In this document: positions 9,382 to 18,345 of the stretch, in pieces
Layout of the letters: every line of letters begins with the position of its first letter
Numbering within the stretch: position 1 is the first letter of the stretch
Source: Kribbella sindirgiensis
GTDB lineage: Bacteria; Actinomycetota; Actinomycetes; Propionibacteriales; Kribbellaceae
Assembly: GCF_004331435.1 (NCBI RefSeq)
Contig: NZ_SJKA01000009.1
Span: forward strand, 124,001-188,000
Length of the DNA: 64,000 bases
Direction of reading: 5' to 3'
The notes under the pieces: generated by a model
Told to the model about the DNA's origin: nothing
Database searches by the model: none
The model's input: only the letters and a program-made list of their open reading frames with translations
Program-made: the position numbers and the translations under genes

Positions 9382-11056
9382 GTCGGCTTCTGGGGTCCAG
9401 GTCGTACGCGGCGAGATGCAGCCGTGGACCGATCGCACGACGCCGCGGCCGGCGCTCGCCGCGCTGCTGACCGACGTCGTACCCGCCAACCGGCGGACGC
9501 TGATCCTCGGGCCGCATGCGCCGCAGCTGATCGAGTCGGTGCTCGCGCATTCCTCGGACGTGACCATCCTGGTCCGCTCGGTCGCGGACGCGGGGCAATT
9601 GGGCGAGGACTTCGGGCCCTGCCTGCAGGTGATCGCCGGTGCGCTGGACGGTCTGCAGACGGAGCCGTACGACGTGATCATCGCGACCGACGGACTCGAT
9701 CGGGTGCTGGGATACGACAGCGCCGACCTGTCGTGGACCGAGCGCCTGGCCGCGCTTGCCGCGTTGGCAGCTCCGGACGCGGTCGTCGTACTCGGGCTGG
9801 AAAACGAGTTCTCGCTGCTCAACCTGCTGGACAGCCGTCCCGCGGACGAACGTCACGGCGACGACGAGTGGCGTCCGCTGCATGACGACCCGACCCGCCC
9901 GGTCTCGGTCGAGCAGCTCAGGTCCGCGCTTCCCTGGGCGTCCGAGGTGTACGCCGACTTCGGCTCCCGCACCTTCGTCCGGGCCGACGTCGCGGCCACC
10001 TCCCGCCCCGGCGAACTCGCCACCCGCCTGGCCGGCGCGGCACTCGAGACGGTTGACGTCCCGCTGCTCTCACCCGCCGCCGAGGGCGTCGACACCGCCG
10101 CCCGAGCCGACCTCCTCGCTGCAATCCCCACCGGCTGGCTGGCCATCGTCGGCGCCCAACCCCCACACGACCTCTACACCCAAGCCGCCACCACAACCCT
10201 CACCGCCACCCAAACCCTCACCGGCTGGGACACAACCACCCCCGCCGACGCCACACCCGCGAGCGTCGGCTCGCTCTCCTTCGACCCGTCGGTTGTCCCC
10301 GCCACGATCCCCTCGGGTGTGTCGGTTGAGAGTGTGCTGTTCCGGCTGGCCTCCGCCGAGGACGTGCCCGCCTTCCGCAAGCTGGCTGCCGAGCTGGGTG
10401 AGTGGGTGACAACTTCTCGCGTGATCGTCCGATGGGACGACGTGATCTACGACGGCGACTCCTTCGCATTCGGCGTCTCCGGCTGGGTAGCCGAGGACTC
10501 GGTCGAGAAGGAGGATCTGCTGGCCGCCGCCTGGGCGCGCTTCCACGACCGCCTGATCGGCCAGCACCGCCGCCACCCCTGGCCGCCATGGATGCTCGGC
10601 GACGACCTCATCTCCGCCTGGCTCGGCATGTCCGGCGTCGAGGCCCCCGAGCAGACCCAGGCCACCTCACCCGACTCGCCCCCCGCCACCACCGAACAAG
10701 TTGCCTGCGGCAAAGAATTTGCCGCTGCACTGGACGCCGCACTGGAATCAACCACCACCAAGGTCGACGTCCGCACGGCCCTGGCCGAAGCCGAAGAGGC
10801 CAAGCAGGAGCTGTTCGAACTGAAGGGCCATGTCTACGGCCTGGAACGCACCCTCGGCTTCCGCAACAAGGCGATGAAGACCCGCGAGAACCGCATCCGC
10901 GAACTCCGCGGCCAGCTCCAGCGGCTGACCACCGCCCATGAGCGAATCCGCGGATCTCGCACGTACGCCGTCTCGCGGGTCATCTTCCACGCCGCCCAGG
11001 TCCGCAAGCCGAAGGTCGTCGCCCGCAAACTCGCACGCCGGATCCGGAAGCGATGA
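9374..11056 (+). CDS. Methyltransferase-like protein with C-terminal coiled coil
   Basis: 560 residues. The N-terminal ~170 residues look like a degenerate Rossmann/SAM-methyltransferase fold (TLILGPHAPQLIESVL, YDVIIATDGLDRV, VVVLGLEN) without a clear GxGxG loop. A low-complexity stretch follows. Residues ~455-530 form a charged heptad-like coiled coil (AEAEEAKQELFELKGHVYGL), ending in a very basic tail. Start GTG 9374 has GGAGAG upstream and overlaps the previous stop by 8 nt. The stop overlaps the next ATG (ATGA). The coiled coil and basic tail could anchor a glycosyltransferase complex at the membrane, which is speculation. Codon choice around 10,080-10,260 turns unusually C/A rich. Confidence 0.75.
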   Translation: MSESASGVQVVRGEMQPWTDRTTPRPALAALLTDVVPANRRTLILGPHAPQLIESVLAHSSDVTILVRSVADAGQLGEDFGPCLQVIAGALDGLQTEPYDVIIATDGLDRVLGYDSADLSWTERLAALAALAAPDAVVVLGLENEFSLLNLLDSRPADERHGDDEWRPLHDDPTRPVSVEQLRSALPWASEVYADFGSRTFVRADVAATSRPGELATRLAGAALETVDVPLLSPAAEGVDTAARADLLAAIPTGWLAIVGAQPPHDLYTQAATTTLTATQTLTGWDTTTPADATPASVGSLSFDPSVVPATIPSGVSVESVLFRLASAEDVPAFRKLAAELGEWVTTSRVIVRWDDVIYDGDSFAFGVSGWVAEDSVEKEDLLAAAWARFHDRLIGQHRRHPWPPWMLGDDLISAWLGMSGVEAPEQTQATSPDSPPATTEQVACGKEFAAALDAALESTTTKVDVRTALAEAEEAKQELFELKGHVYGLERTLGFRNKAMKTRENRIRELRGQLQRLTTAHERIRGSRTYAVSRVIFHAAQVRKPKVVARKLARRIRKR

Positions 11057-13200
11057 GCACGCCGCGTCTCAGCGTGGTAGTGCCGTTCTACAACGTGGGG
11101 GCCTACATCGAGGACTGCCTGGACTCGATCGCGCGGCAGACCTTCGGTGACTTCGAGGCGATCCTGGTCGACGACGGTTCACCGGACGACAGTGCCGTGA
11201 TCGCGAAGGAGTTCTGCCTCCGCGACCCGCGGTTCCGGATCGTGGAGCAGCAGAACGCCGGCCTCGGACCGGCGCGGAACACCGGCGTCGAGCACGCGAC
11301 GGGGGAGTACGTCACGTTCGTCGACAGCGACGACCTGGTGACCCGGCACGGGTTCGGGATGCTGATCCGGTCGCTCGACCAGACCGGGTCGGACTTCGCC
11401 GCCGGCAACGCGCGACGGTTCAACAACAGTTACGGCGTACGGCCGTCGTGGTTGCACGCACAGGCTTTCACGGCCGATCGGCCGGCCACGCACATCTCCG
11501 AGACGCCGCAGTTGGTGCTGGACCGGATGGTGTGGAACAAGGTGTACCGGCGGTCGTTCTGGGACGAGTACGGCTACCGGTTCCCGGCGATCCGGTACGA
11601 GGACTATCCGGTCACGCTGAAGGCGCATCTCGACGCGGTGACCGTCGACACCCTCGCGGCGCCGGTGTACTTCTGGCGCGAGCGCGAGTCGGGCGACTCG
11701 ATCACGCAGCAGAAGTTCCAGCTCGCGAACATCCGGGACCGGGTCGTCTCGGCCGGTCTGGTGCTCGACGAGATCGAGGACGCGCTGCCGACGATCCGGC
11801 ATCGGGTGCACGCGCATTTCCGGCAGATCGACCTGCACGCGATCCTTTCGGCCTTCGGCACGGTCCCGCCCGAGGAGGAGCAGCACCTGGTCGAGCTCAC
11901 CACCGAGCTCCTCGACCGTCTGGACGAGGCCGTGCTGGCGAACTCGCCACGCCTCGCCCAGCTGCAGTTCGCGGCCCTGCGCGCGGGCGATCTCGAACTG
12001 CTGCACAAGGTCGCGCTCGACCCGGACGCGGCCCAGCAACACCTGCAGCTCACCAACGACGACCTGACGATGGCGACCAGCGTGCGCGAGGTGAACTGGA
12101 TCGACGGCGAGCTGTCGATCCGCGGTACCGCAGAGATCCGCCACCTGCAGTCGAAGCCGTCGAACCTCCGGATCGGCCTGGTGATCGCCGGCAAGAACTA
12201 CCGGCTTCCGGTACGGCGCTGTCCGGCGACCGACCTCCGCGGCGAGGAAAGCCTGGTGGGGTTCGAGGTTCGCGTCAGCCGCGAGCTGCTCGCCAAGTGC
12301 ACGGCCGGCCCGTCGCACTTCGACGTACGGCTGCGGGTCGGCGGGATCCGGCGACGGGACCTGCTGCGCGGGCAGAAGGCCGGTAGTCCCGGGTGGCCGC
12401 CGGGGTCGTGGATCGACGGCACGAACTGGATCCAGCCCGGTCCGGGCAAGGACGGCGCGTTCGCCGTACGGCGGTTGGCGGATCCGTGCCGGTTGACGTC
12501 GGTCGAGCAGACCCCCGACGCGCTGGTGCTGCACGGGCGGTCGACGTTCGACGAGCCGTCGTTGTTCGTGAGCCGGCCGCTGTCGGGTGGTGAGGAAGCG
12601 GTGCCGCTCACGGTGCACGGCCGGGACTTCACCGCGTGGTTGCCGATCGGCCCGATCCTCGCGGAGATCAATCCGGACGACCCGTTCAGCCAGCGGACGA
12701 CGCGGGCGTTCCGGGTCCGTGGGCCGGAGGGTCAGGAGCAGGTGCTGCTGTGGACGGCCGGCGATCGCCTGGTCTCACACGCCGAGAACGGACGTGTGGT
12801 GATGCTGACCCGGTCGACCGGCGGGTACGTGAACCTGCACGAGTCCCCGATCCGGATGACCGCCACCGCTGCGGTTGCTGCGGGCAACATGTTGGTAGTG
12901 CGCGGCCCGGACTGGGGCGACGTCGACTTCAGCTGGCGACGGTACCTGCCGGACTCCGACGACCACGTGGACGTCGCGTGCCGACGTACCGTCTCGGACG
13001 ACGGCTGGGCCGCCGTGGTGGAGATGGCCGCTTTGGAGCCGGCCGAGTGGATCCTGTTCGCGACCGCCCCTGACGGCACCTCCCACGCGGTCCAGTGCGA
13101 ACCGTTCCTCTCCGCCCGCCTACCCCTGACCATCCGCCGAGCCCACCACACCTTCGCCATCCGCCCCCTCGCCGGCACCCTCCACCTCGAAATCACCTAA
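11053..13200 (+). CDS. GT2 family glycosyltransferase, paralogue of the 6290-8563 enzyme
   Basis: 715 residues. The GT-A domain has LSVVVPFYNVGAYIEDCLDS, LVDDGSPDDSA and the metal-binding FVDSDD. Acceptor-side blocks WNKVYRRSFWDEYGY and YEDYPVTLKAHLDAV are nearly the same as in the first copy, as is the C-terminal beta-rich half (STGGYVNLHESPIR occurs in both). It lacks about 40 residues present near residues 350-400 of the first copy. ATG overlaps the preceding stop (ATGA). The duplication with DGDD/DSDD and local divergence suggests two successive linkages in one repeat unit. Confidence 0.88.
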   Translation: MSTPRLSVVVPFYNVGAYIEDCLDSIARQTFGDFEAILVDDGSPDDSAVIAKEFCLRDPRFRIVEQQNAGLGPARNTGVEHATGEYVTFVDSDDLVTRHGFGMLIRSLDQTGSDFAAGNARRFNNSYGVRPSWLHAQAFTADRPATHISETPQLVLDRMVWNKVYRRSFWDEYGYRFPAIRYEDYPVTLKAHLDAVTVDTLAAPVYFWRERESGDSITQQKFQLANIRDRVVSAGLVLDEIEDALPTIRHRVHAHFRQIDLHAILSAFGTVPPEEEQHLVELTTELLDRLDEAVLANSPRLAQLQFAALRAGDLELLHKVALDPDAAQQHLQLTNDDLTMATSVREVNWIDGELSIRGTAEIRHLQSKPSNLRIGLVIAGKNYRLPVRRCPATDLRGEESLVGFEVRVSRELLAKCTAGPSHFDVRLRVGGIRRRDLLRGQKAGSPGWPPGSWIDGTNWIQPGPGKDGAFAVRRLADPCRLTSVEQTPDALVLHGRSTFDEPSLFVSRPLSGGEEAVPLTVHGRDFTAWLPIGPILAEINPDDPFSQRTTRAFRVRGPEGQEQVLLWTAGDRLVSHAENGRVVMLTRSTGGYVNLHESPIRMTATAAVAAGNMLVVRGPDWGDVDFSWRRYLPDSDDHVDVACRRTVSDDGWAAVVEMAALEPAEWILFATAPDGTSHAVQCEPFLSARLPLTIRRAHHTFAIRPLAGTLHLEIT

Positions 13201-13257
13201 CCGACCGGCAGTTCGACAGTACGTACCTCATCCCACTGCGCCGCAGGGCGGTCGCAT

Positions 13258-13341
13258 TTGGTGGGTAGGCCAGGCAAATTGGTGGGTAGGCCAGGCAAAT
13301 TGGTGGGTAGGCCAGGCAAATTGGTGGGTGGGCCAGGCAAA
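13258..13341. repeat. Four tandem copies of a 21-bp repeat
   Basis: Units start at 13258, 13279, 13300 and 13321, each beginning TTGGTGGGTAGGCCAGGCAA. The fourth has one change (GTAGG to GTGGG). A partial fifth (TTGGGGGTT) follows. It lies in the 208-bp gap between two convergent genes. There are no spacers, so this is not CRISPR. Function unknown. Confidence 0.95.
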
Positions 13342-13380
13342 TTGGGGGTTCGGTACCCGTGATCAGGGTGTGGAACCCCT

Positions 13381-13406
13381 CATTTCGCTGGCTGACCCAG
13401 GAAATG
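13381..13406. terminator. Hairpin between convergent genes
   Basis: CATTTC (13381-13386) pairs with GAAATG (13401-13406), and CTGG (13388-13391) with CCAG (13397-13400), leaving a small bulge. It begins 3 nt beyond the stop of the minus-strand gene ending at 13409 and serves as a plausible bidirectional terminator. There is no strong U tract. Confidence 0.5.
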
Positions 13407-13408
13407 AC

Positions 13409-14893
13409 TTAGCGGCGGGCGATCATCAGTTGGTGGGTGGCCGGCCAGTCGACGGGGTCGCCGTCGGGGCTGGTGATGGTGGCTACCGGGGCGATGCGGT
13501 GGTCGATCACCCAGTCGTTGCGCCAGGCGGTCGAGGACGGGTCGATGGTGAAGCCGGCGCGTTCGGCGACGGCGGTCCAGCCGGCGAAGTTCAGGCCGCA
13601 GAACTGTTCGTGGGTCTCGCTCAGCCAGTTGTCGACGTAGTCCTTCCGGGTGAGGAAGTCCATCGCGTCCGCGAGCCGCAGCACCAGCTCGTCCCCGCGT
13701 ACGGCGTACTCGAACGGCACGCGAGCGTTCCGCCGGAAGTCGTGGGCGAACTGGAAGAAGCGCGCCCGCGTGGACAGTTTGCCGACGTACGACGCGGGGT
13801 CGCCGAGGGACTCGAGCTCGGTGATGTCGTCCGGATTCGCGCCGTCGCTGTCGTCCAGCCGCAGGACGACGGGACGGTCCGGCTCGTCGGGGCCGCAGAC
13901 GTCGGAGTTGATCCAGACACCGTTCGGGGCCGTGTGCGCGGCGAGCGCGTCGGCGAACCGCTGGACCGTGGCAGGACGCGAACCGTCGGCGTACGACCAG
14001 ATCTCATGGGTGAGCGCGAGCGTCAGCGTCGTGTCGATCGACCGCGGCGGGAACACGGCGGATCCGAGCATGTTGCGCTGGTAGAAGTAGACGTTCGGGT
14101 TGCTGAACAGACCCTGTTCCTTCTTGTGCTCGCATTCCGCGAACAGGTGCCGCGCGACCTCCACGCCGATCAGATCGGACTCGTGAAAGCGCGGGTCCGC
14201 ATCGACCAGTTGCAGAGTCGCCCCGGTCGCGCATCCGATGTCGAGGATCCGTCCGGGGCGGACAAACGCCTTGATTTGCTGCCATTTCCGGTCGGCGGCG
14301 GTCTCGAACGCGTCGGCGTACGTCTTGTAGTCGCGGGTCGTGGTGAGCCCGCCGTCGTCGCCGACCACCGGGTCGTTCACGCAGCGCGCGACATGCGCGT
14401 CCAGGGCGTAGCGCTCGAACACGTCCACGGTCGCCGGGTGCGCGAGCTCCTTCCACTGTTCGTTGCCCGCAGCAATCATCAGCAGCACGTCCCACGGGCG
14501 CGCCGTACCTTCGGGCTCCACCCCGATCACGGCGTACCCGAGCTGCTCGTACAGCTTGCTCACCTCGGGCGTCGAGCAGGCGACGACCGTGTTCTCCGGC
14601 GTCAACCGCACGAGATCGTCGGTACCGGCCTCGATCGCCTTCACCGTCACCTCGGCGAACTCGTCCGTCGGCGGCGTATCGACCACCCCCACCACCAGCG
14701 ACCGAATCCCCTCCGCCACACTGAACCGCTCGATCGCCGCCTCCCGCCGATCGAACGCCACCGGATTCCGCTTCGTCGTCCGATGATTCGCCGACGTCAC
14801 CGCCCAGACCACGGTCCGGTCCGCGAACTGCTGGAGAAACTCGCCCTGGAAGCGGGTCAGGACGTGATGCCGCCCCGGGAACAGCAGGTACAT
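13409..14893 (-). CDS. Nucleotidyltransferase-fold / SAM-methyltransferase fusion coupled to pseI
   Basis: 494 residues from the ATG at 14893, which overlaps the pseI stop (ATGA). The long upstream open frame is a shadow of pseI. Residues 1-~150 read like a HIGH-superfamily nucleotidyltransferase: LFPGRHHVLTRFQGEFL at the HxGH position, KRNPVAFDRREAAIE matching the NPFT..ER region, and EGTARPWDVLL matching the ISGTxVR region. The catalytic HxGH is replaced by TRFQ. Residues ~230-400 are a class I methyltransferase with ILDIGCATGATLQLVDAD. The fusion, next to pseI in a locus where PseF is not visible, is odd. A product modifying Pse or the polymer is inference. Confidence 0.72.
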   Translation of the reverse strand: MYLLFPGRHHVLTRFQGEFLQQFADRTVVWAVTSANHRTTKRNPVAFDRREAAIERFSVAEGIRSLVVGVVDTPPTDEFAEVTVKAIEAGTDDLVRLTPENTVVACSTPEVSKLYEQLGYAVIGVEPEGTARPWDVLLMIAAGNEQWKELAHPATVDVFERYALDAHVARCVNDPVVGDDGGLTTTRDYKTYADAFETAADRKWQQIKAFVRPGRILDIGCATGATLQLVDADPRFHESDLIGVEVARHLFAECEHKKEQGLFSNPNVYFYQRNMLGSAVFPPRSIDTTLTLALTHEIWSYADGSRPATVQRFADALAAHTAPNGVWINSDVCGPDEPDRPVVLRLDDSDGANPDDITELESLGDPASYVGKLSTRARFFQFAHDFRRNARVPFEYAVRGDELVLRLADAMDFLTRKDYVDNWLSETHEQFCGLNFAGWTAVAERAGFTIDPSSTAWRNDWVIDHRIAPVATITSPDGDPVDWPATHQLMIARR

Positions 14894-15942
14894 CAGAGCA
14901 GGTCCCACGTCAGCGGAGTGCCGGCTTTGACGTCGGCGCGGAACGGGCGGCCCTCGACCTGGGTGAAGAGGTCGGGGGCGAGGCCGCCGGCGGGGCGGAT
15001 GGAGCGGACGTTCTCGAAGGTGATGAGGTCGCCGGCGCGGACGTCCTGGGTGACGAAGAGGGAGCGGCGGAAGCGGAGGACGTTCTGTTCGGCTTGTTTG
15101 GGGCCGATGACCGCCTCGCCGAGTGACAGTTGTGCGACCCGCGTGCTCTCGACGAGCAGCTCCAGCTCCCACGGCTCGAGCGAGAACGCCGAGTCGACGC
15201 CGCCGTCGACGCGTTTCAGCGTCACGTGCTTCTCGATCACCGTCGCACCGAGCGCGACCGCGGCCACGGCGGCGCCGATGCCCATCGTGTGATCGGACAG
15301 GCCGACCTGTACGCCGAGCGCGTCGCGAAGGACCGGGATGCCGCGCAGATTGGACTGCTCGGGCGGCGCGGGATAGCTCGCCGTACAGGACAGCACGATG
15401 ATCTGCTCGTTACCGGTCGACCGCGCGGCCCGGACCGCGGCGTCGATGTCGGTGAGGGTCGCCGAACCGGTGGAGATGATGATCGGCTTCCCGGTCTCCG
15501 CCATGCCCCGGACCAGCGGGAGGTCGCCGATCTCGTTCGAGGCGACCTTGTACGCCGGTACGTCGAGCTTCTCCAGGAAGTCGATCGCGGTGCTGTCGAA
15601 CGCGGACGAGAACGCGACCAGCCCGAGGGACTTCGCGAGCTCGAAGATCGGCTCGTGCCACGCCCACGGCGTATGCGCCTCCTCGTACAGGTCGTACAGT
15701 CGCGCGTCGCTCCACAGCTCGTGCTCAGCAGGCAGCCGGAACGCCGGCAGGTCGAGGTCGAGCGTCATCGTGTCCGCGGTGTAGGTCTGCAGCTTGATCG
15801 CCTGCGCACCGGACTCCGCGACCGCACGGACGATGTCCAGCGCGCGTTCCACGTCACCGTTGTGGTTTCCGGACATTTCCGCGATGACGAACGGCTGGTG
15901 CTCCGGCCCGACCGGCACGCCGCCGATCTCGATGGTGCTCAT
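14893..15942 (-). CDS. pseI: PseI, pseudaminic acid synthase
   Basis: 349 residues, full length for the NeuB/PseI family. It condenses 6-deoxy-AltdiNAc with phosphoenolpyruvate to give pseudaminic acid. Family blocks are visible: VIAEMSGNHNGD at the N-terminus, the FSSAFD and YKVASNEI strands, LSCTASYPAPPEQ, GLSDHTMG and EKHVTL of the TIM barrel, then a C-terminal SAF (antifreeze-like) domain with RRSLFVTQDVRAGD. The CTASYP version favours PseI over NeuB or LegI. ATG 15942 has AAAGG upstream. It lies 10 nt after pseH and overlaps the following fusion gene. Confidence 0.94.
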   Translation of the reverse strand: MSTIEIGGVPVGPEHQPFVIAEMSGNHNGDVERALDIVRAVAESGAQAIKLQTYTADTMTLDLDLPAFRLPAEHELWSDARLYDLYEEAHTPWAWHEPIFELAKSLGLVAFSSAFDSTAIDFLEKLDVPAYKVASNEIGDLPLVRGMAETGKPIIISTGSATLTDIDAAVRAARSTGNEQIIVLSCTASYPAPPEQSNLRGIPVLRDALGVQVGLSDHTMGIGAAVAAVALGATVIEKHVTLKRVDGGVDSAFSLEPWELELLVESTRVAQLSLGEAVIGPKQAEQNVLRFRRSLFVTQDVRAGDLITFENVRSIRPAGGLAPDLFTQVEGRPFRADVKAGTPLTWDLL

Positions 15943-15952
15943 GCCACGCCTT

Positions 15953-16462
15953 TCATGTGCTCTGCCCCTTGCGTCGATCCTGCTTGCGCAGGCTGATCGG
16001 AATCACGGTGATCTCGCGGCCGCCGGCGGACAGCGTCTCCGGCGTACCTTCGGTGAACCGGAACCGCCGGTTCATCTGCCGGACCACGGTGTTGTGTTCG
16101 AGCACCTCGCCGGTGAGCAGCTCGAGGCCGAGCTCGTCGAACGCGTACGCCGTGGCCTCGCGCATGATCTCGATCCACGCCGGCAGCGTCTCGCCGCGCT
16201 CCGCGAGCCCGTCCGCGTCGAGGAAGAACCCCCACGCGCCGGTCGTCCCGTCGAGGTCGAAGAAATTGACGACGCCGGCGGTCGTGCCGTCGCGCGTGTA
16301 GATCAGCACCCGCCGGGTCGGATCCACGGAGGTCTTCGCCCACCACGCCGCGTGCTCGTCGGCGGTGATCTCGTGCGAGGTGATGCTCACGTCACGGTTC
16401 GCCTGCTGGTTCCGCAGTCGCCGAATCGTGCCGACATCGTTTTCCGTCGCGGCGCGCAGCAT
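15953..16462 (-). CDS. pseH: PseH-type N-acetyltransferase
   Basis: 169-residue GNAT protein. PseH acetylates the 4-amino group of the UDP-linked sugar made by PseC. The N-terminus (LRAATENDVGTIRRLRNQ) and the block HEITADEHAAWWAK are typical of PseH and related sugar-amine acetyltransferases. The C-terminal half carries NTVVRQMNRRFRFTEGT, where related enzymes have N-x-x-v-x-x-n-x-k-x-G-F. It heads the minus-strand unit pseH-pseI-fusion gene. The intergenic space upstream (to 16560) would hold divergent promoters for this unit and the glycosidase gene. Confidence 0.88.
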   Translation of the reverse strand: MLRAATENDVGTIRRLRNQQANRDVSITSHEITADEHAAWWAKTSVDPTRRVLIYTRDGTTAGVVNFFDLDGTTGAWGFFLDADGLAERGETLPAWIEIMREATAYAFDELGLELLTGEVLEHNTVVRQMNRRFRFTEGTPETLSAGGREITVIPISLRKQDRRKGQST

Positions 16463-16560
16463 GCTCCTAACCTAGCGCCAAGAGATCCAGCACTGTTCTT
16501 CAAGCACTTGGATGTGTAAACATCTTTCGACTTCACGGAGAACGACGGTCGGAGAGTGAC

Positions 16561-18135
16561 ATGAGAGTCTGGCGAGCCATGGGCGTCTTGGGCGTGACAG
16601 CGGGGCTGTTGCTGAGCGGATTGACCGGTACGGCGTCAGCCGTGGAGGCGGACGGTCAGCAGAGCTGTGCGCCGAGCGCGTCCACCCCGCTCCGGCAGTT
16701 CCGGGCGAGCTGGGTCGCGTCGGTGGTGAACATCGACTGGCCGTCGAAGACCGGGCTGAGTGCCGCCCAGCAGCAGGCCGAGCTGGTCGGCTGGCTCGAC
16801 GACGCGGTCCGGCAGCACCACAATGCGGTCATCCTGCAGGTCCGGCCGACCGCGGACGCGTTCTGGCCGTCCAAGGTCGAGCCCTGGTCGAAGTACCTGA
16901 CCGGTGTGCAGGGCGGCGACCCCGGCTACGACCCGCTGGCATTCGCGGTCGCCGAGGCCCACAAGCGCAACCTCGAGCTGCACGCCTGGTTCAACCCGTA
17001 CCGGCTCTCGATGGACACCAACATCAACGGCCTGCTCCCGACCCACCCGGCGCGGCAGCACCCGGACTGGGTCGTGACGTACGGCGGGAAGCTGTACTAC
17101 AACCCCGGCATCCCGGCCGCCCGCAAGCTGGTCGAGGACGCGATCATGGACGCGGTCTCGAACTACGACATCGACGGCGTGCACTTCGACGACTATTTCT
17201 ACCCGTACCCGGTGGCCGGTCAGGTCTTCGACGACGCCGCGACGTACGCGCAGTACGGCGCCGGCTTCGACAACCTGCAGGACTGGCGGCGGAACAACAT
17301 CGACCTGCTGATCCAGGAACTCAGCCAGAAGATGCACGCGGTCAAGCCGTGGATCAAGTTCGGCATCTCCCCGTTCGCCGTCTGGCGGAACAAGGCGACC
17401 GACCCGGAGGGCACCGACACCACGGCCGGCGTGCAGACGTACGACGACCTCGCGGCGGACACCCGTAAGTGGGTCCGCGACGAGTGGATCGACTACATCG
17501 TCCCGCAGGTGTACTGGGCCGGCGGGTTCGCACCGGCGGACTACAACAAGATCGTGCCGTGGTGGGCGGAACAGGTCCGCGGTACGCACGTCCACCTCTA
17601 CATCGGCGAGGCGACGTACAAGGTCGGTACGTCGACGCAGTCACCGGACTGGTCGGACCCGGCCGAGCTGAGCGACCACCTGGCGTTCGACAGCACGATC
17701 CCCGAGGTGAAGGGCAACATCTACTTCTCCGCCAAGGACGTCCGCGCGGACCGCCTCGGGGCGACCACGCTGCTCAACAACACCTGGTACACGCGCCCGG
17801 CACTGATCCCGGCGATGCCCGCCCTGGACGCGCGGGCCCCGCTCCCGGCGCACGCCGTCCACGCGTCGCGCACGAGCAACGGCGTACAGCTCAAGTGGTC
17901 CAGAACCTCGAAGGACACCACGTCGTACGCCATCTACCGCCGCGAACTCCGCAGTGGAGACCACTGCCCAGACAACGACGCCCGCAACCTACTCACCACA
18001 GTCCGCTCCACCGGCGCTGCCCAGTCCTACCTCGACACCACAGCAACCCCCGGCACGGCGTACATCTACTCAGTAACCGCCCTGGACCGCCTCGCCAACC
18101 AGAGCATCCCCATCCCAGCCGTCACCCTCCGCTGA
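16561..18135 (+). CDS. Secreted GHL10-type (DUF187/YngK-like) glycosidase
   Basis: 524 residues with a Sec signal peptide: a short basic N-terminus, the hydrophobic VLGVTAGLLLSGLTG, and likely cleavage after ASA near residue 27. The catalytic domain (~45-400) has family-10-like motifs ASWVASVVNIDWPS, VILQVRPTADAFWPS, AWFNPYRL and the conserved DGVHFDDYFYPY holding the putative acidic residues. Residues ~430-524 form a fibronectin-III-like domain (NGVQLKWSRTSKDTTSYAIY). Relatives act on cell-surface or exopolysaccharide glycans. Its place inside the Pse locus suggests trimming or turnover of the wall polymer. Confidence 0.87.
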   Translation: MRVWRAMGVLGVTAGLLLSGLTGTASAVEADGQQSCAPSASTPLRQFRASWVASVVNIDWPSKTGLSAAQQQAELVGWLDDAVRQHHNAVILQVRPTADAFWPSKVEPWSKYLTGVQGGDPGYDPLAFAVAEAHKRNLELHAWFNPYRLSMDTNINGLLPTHPARQHPDWVVTYGGKLYYNPGIPAARKLVEDAIMDAVSNYDIDGVHFDDYFYPYPVAGQVFDDAATYAQYGAGFDNLQDWRRNNIDLLIQELSQKMHAVKPWIKFGISPFAVWRNKATDPEGTDTTAGVQTYDDLAADTRKWVRDEWIDYIVPQVYWAGGFAPADYNKIVPWWAEQVRGTHVHLYIGEATYKVGTSTQSPDWSDPAELSDHLAFDSTIPEVKGNIYFSAKDVRADRLGATTLLNNTWYTRPALIPAMPALDARAPLPAHAVHASRTSNGVQLKWSRTSKDTTSYAIYRRELRSGDHCPDNDARNLLTTVRSTGAAQSYLDTTATPGTAYIYSVTALDRLANQSIPIPAVTLR

Positions 18136-18182
18136 CCATCCTGCGACCTCCCGCCCGCCGTCGCGCAGCCACCCCGTGGTCC

Positions 18183-18345
18183 TCGAGTCGTGGATTTCGG
18201 CGGCCAACCGCGGCCTCGATCCACGACTCGACGTTCCAGTCGCCAGCCAAACGCCACGACTCGACGAGATCCCAGGCAACCCGTCGTCTGCGCGACGGGT
18301 AGCGGGGCGGCGGAGGCGGCGGCCGGTGCGCCCGACCGGTCGGGC
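18183..18345. other. Intergenic dyads after the glycosidase gene (gap 18136-18600)
   Basis: The 465-bp gap has no gene I can support. TCGAGTCGTGGAT (18183-18195) and its perfect inverse (18219-18231) form a 13-bp hairpin with a 23-nt loop, and CCACGACTCGA recurs directly at 18254-18264. A 16-bp perfect palindrome GCCCGACCGGTCGGGC is at 18330-18345. The rest, about 18346-18420, is G-rich with loose GGGGACAGG/GGCGGT repeats. The first hairpin may end both convergent transcripts. Confidence 0.6.

Noticed and set aside
13258..13341. CRISPR array
   Set aside because: Units are directly adjacent with no spacers, and no cas genes are present.
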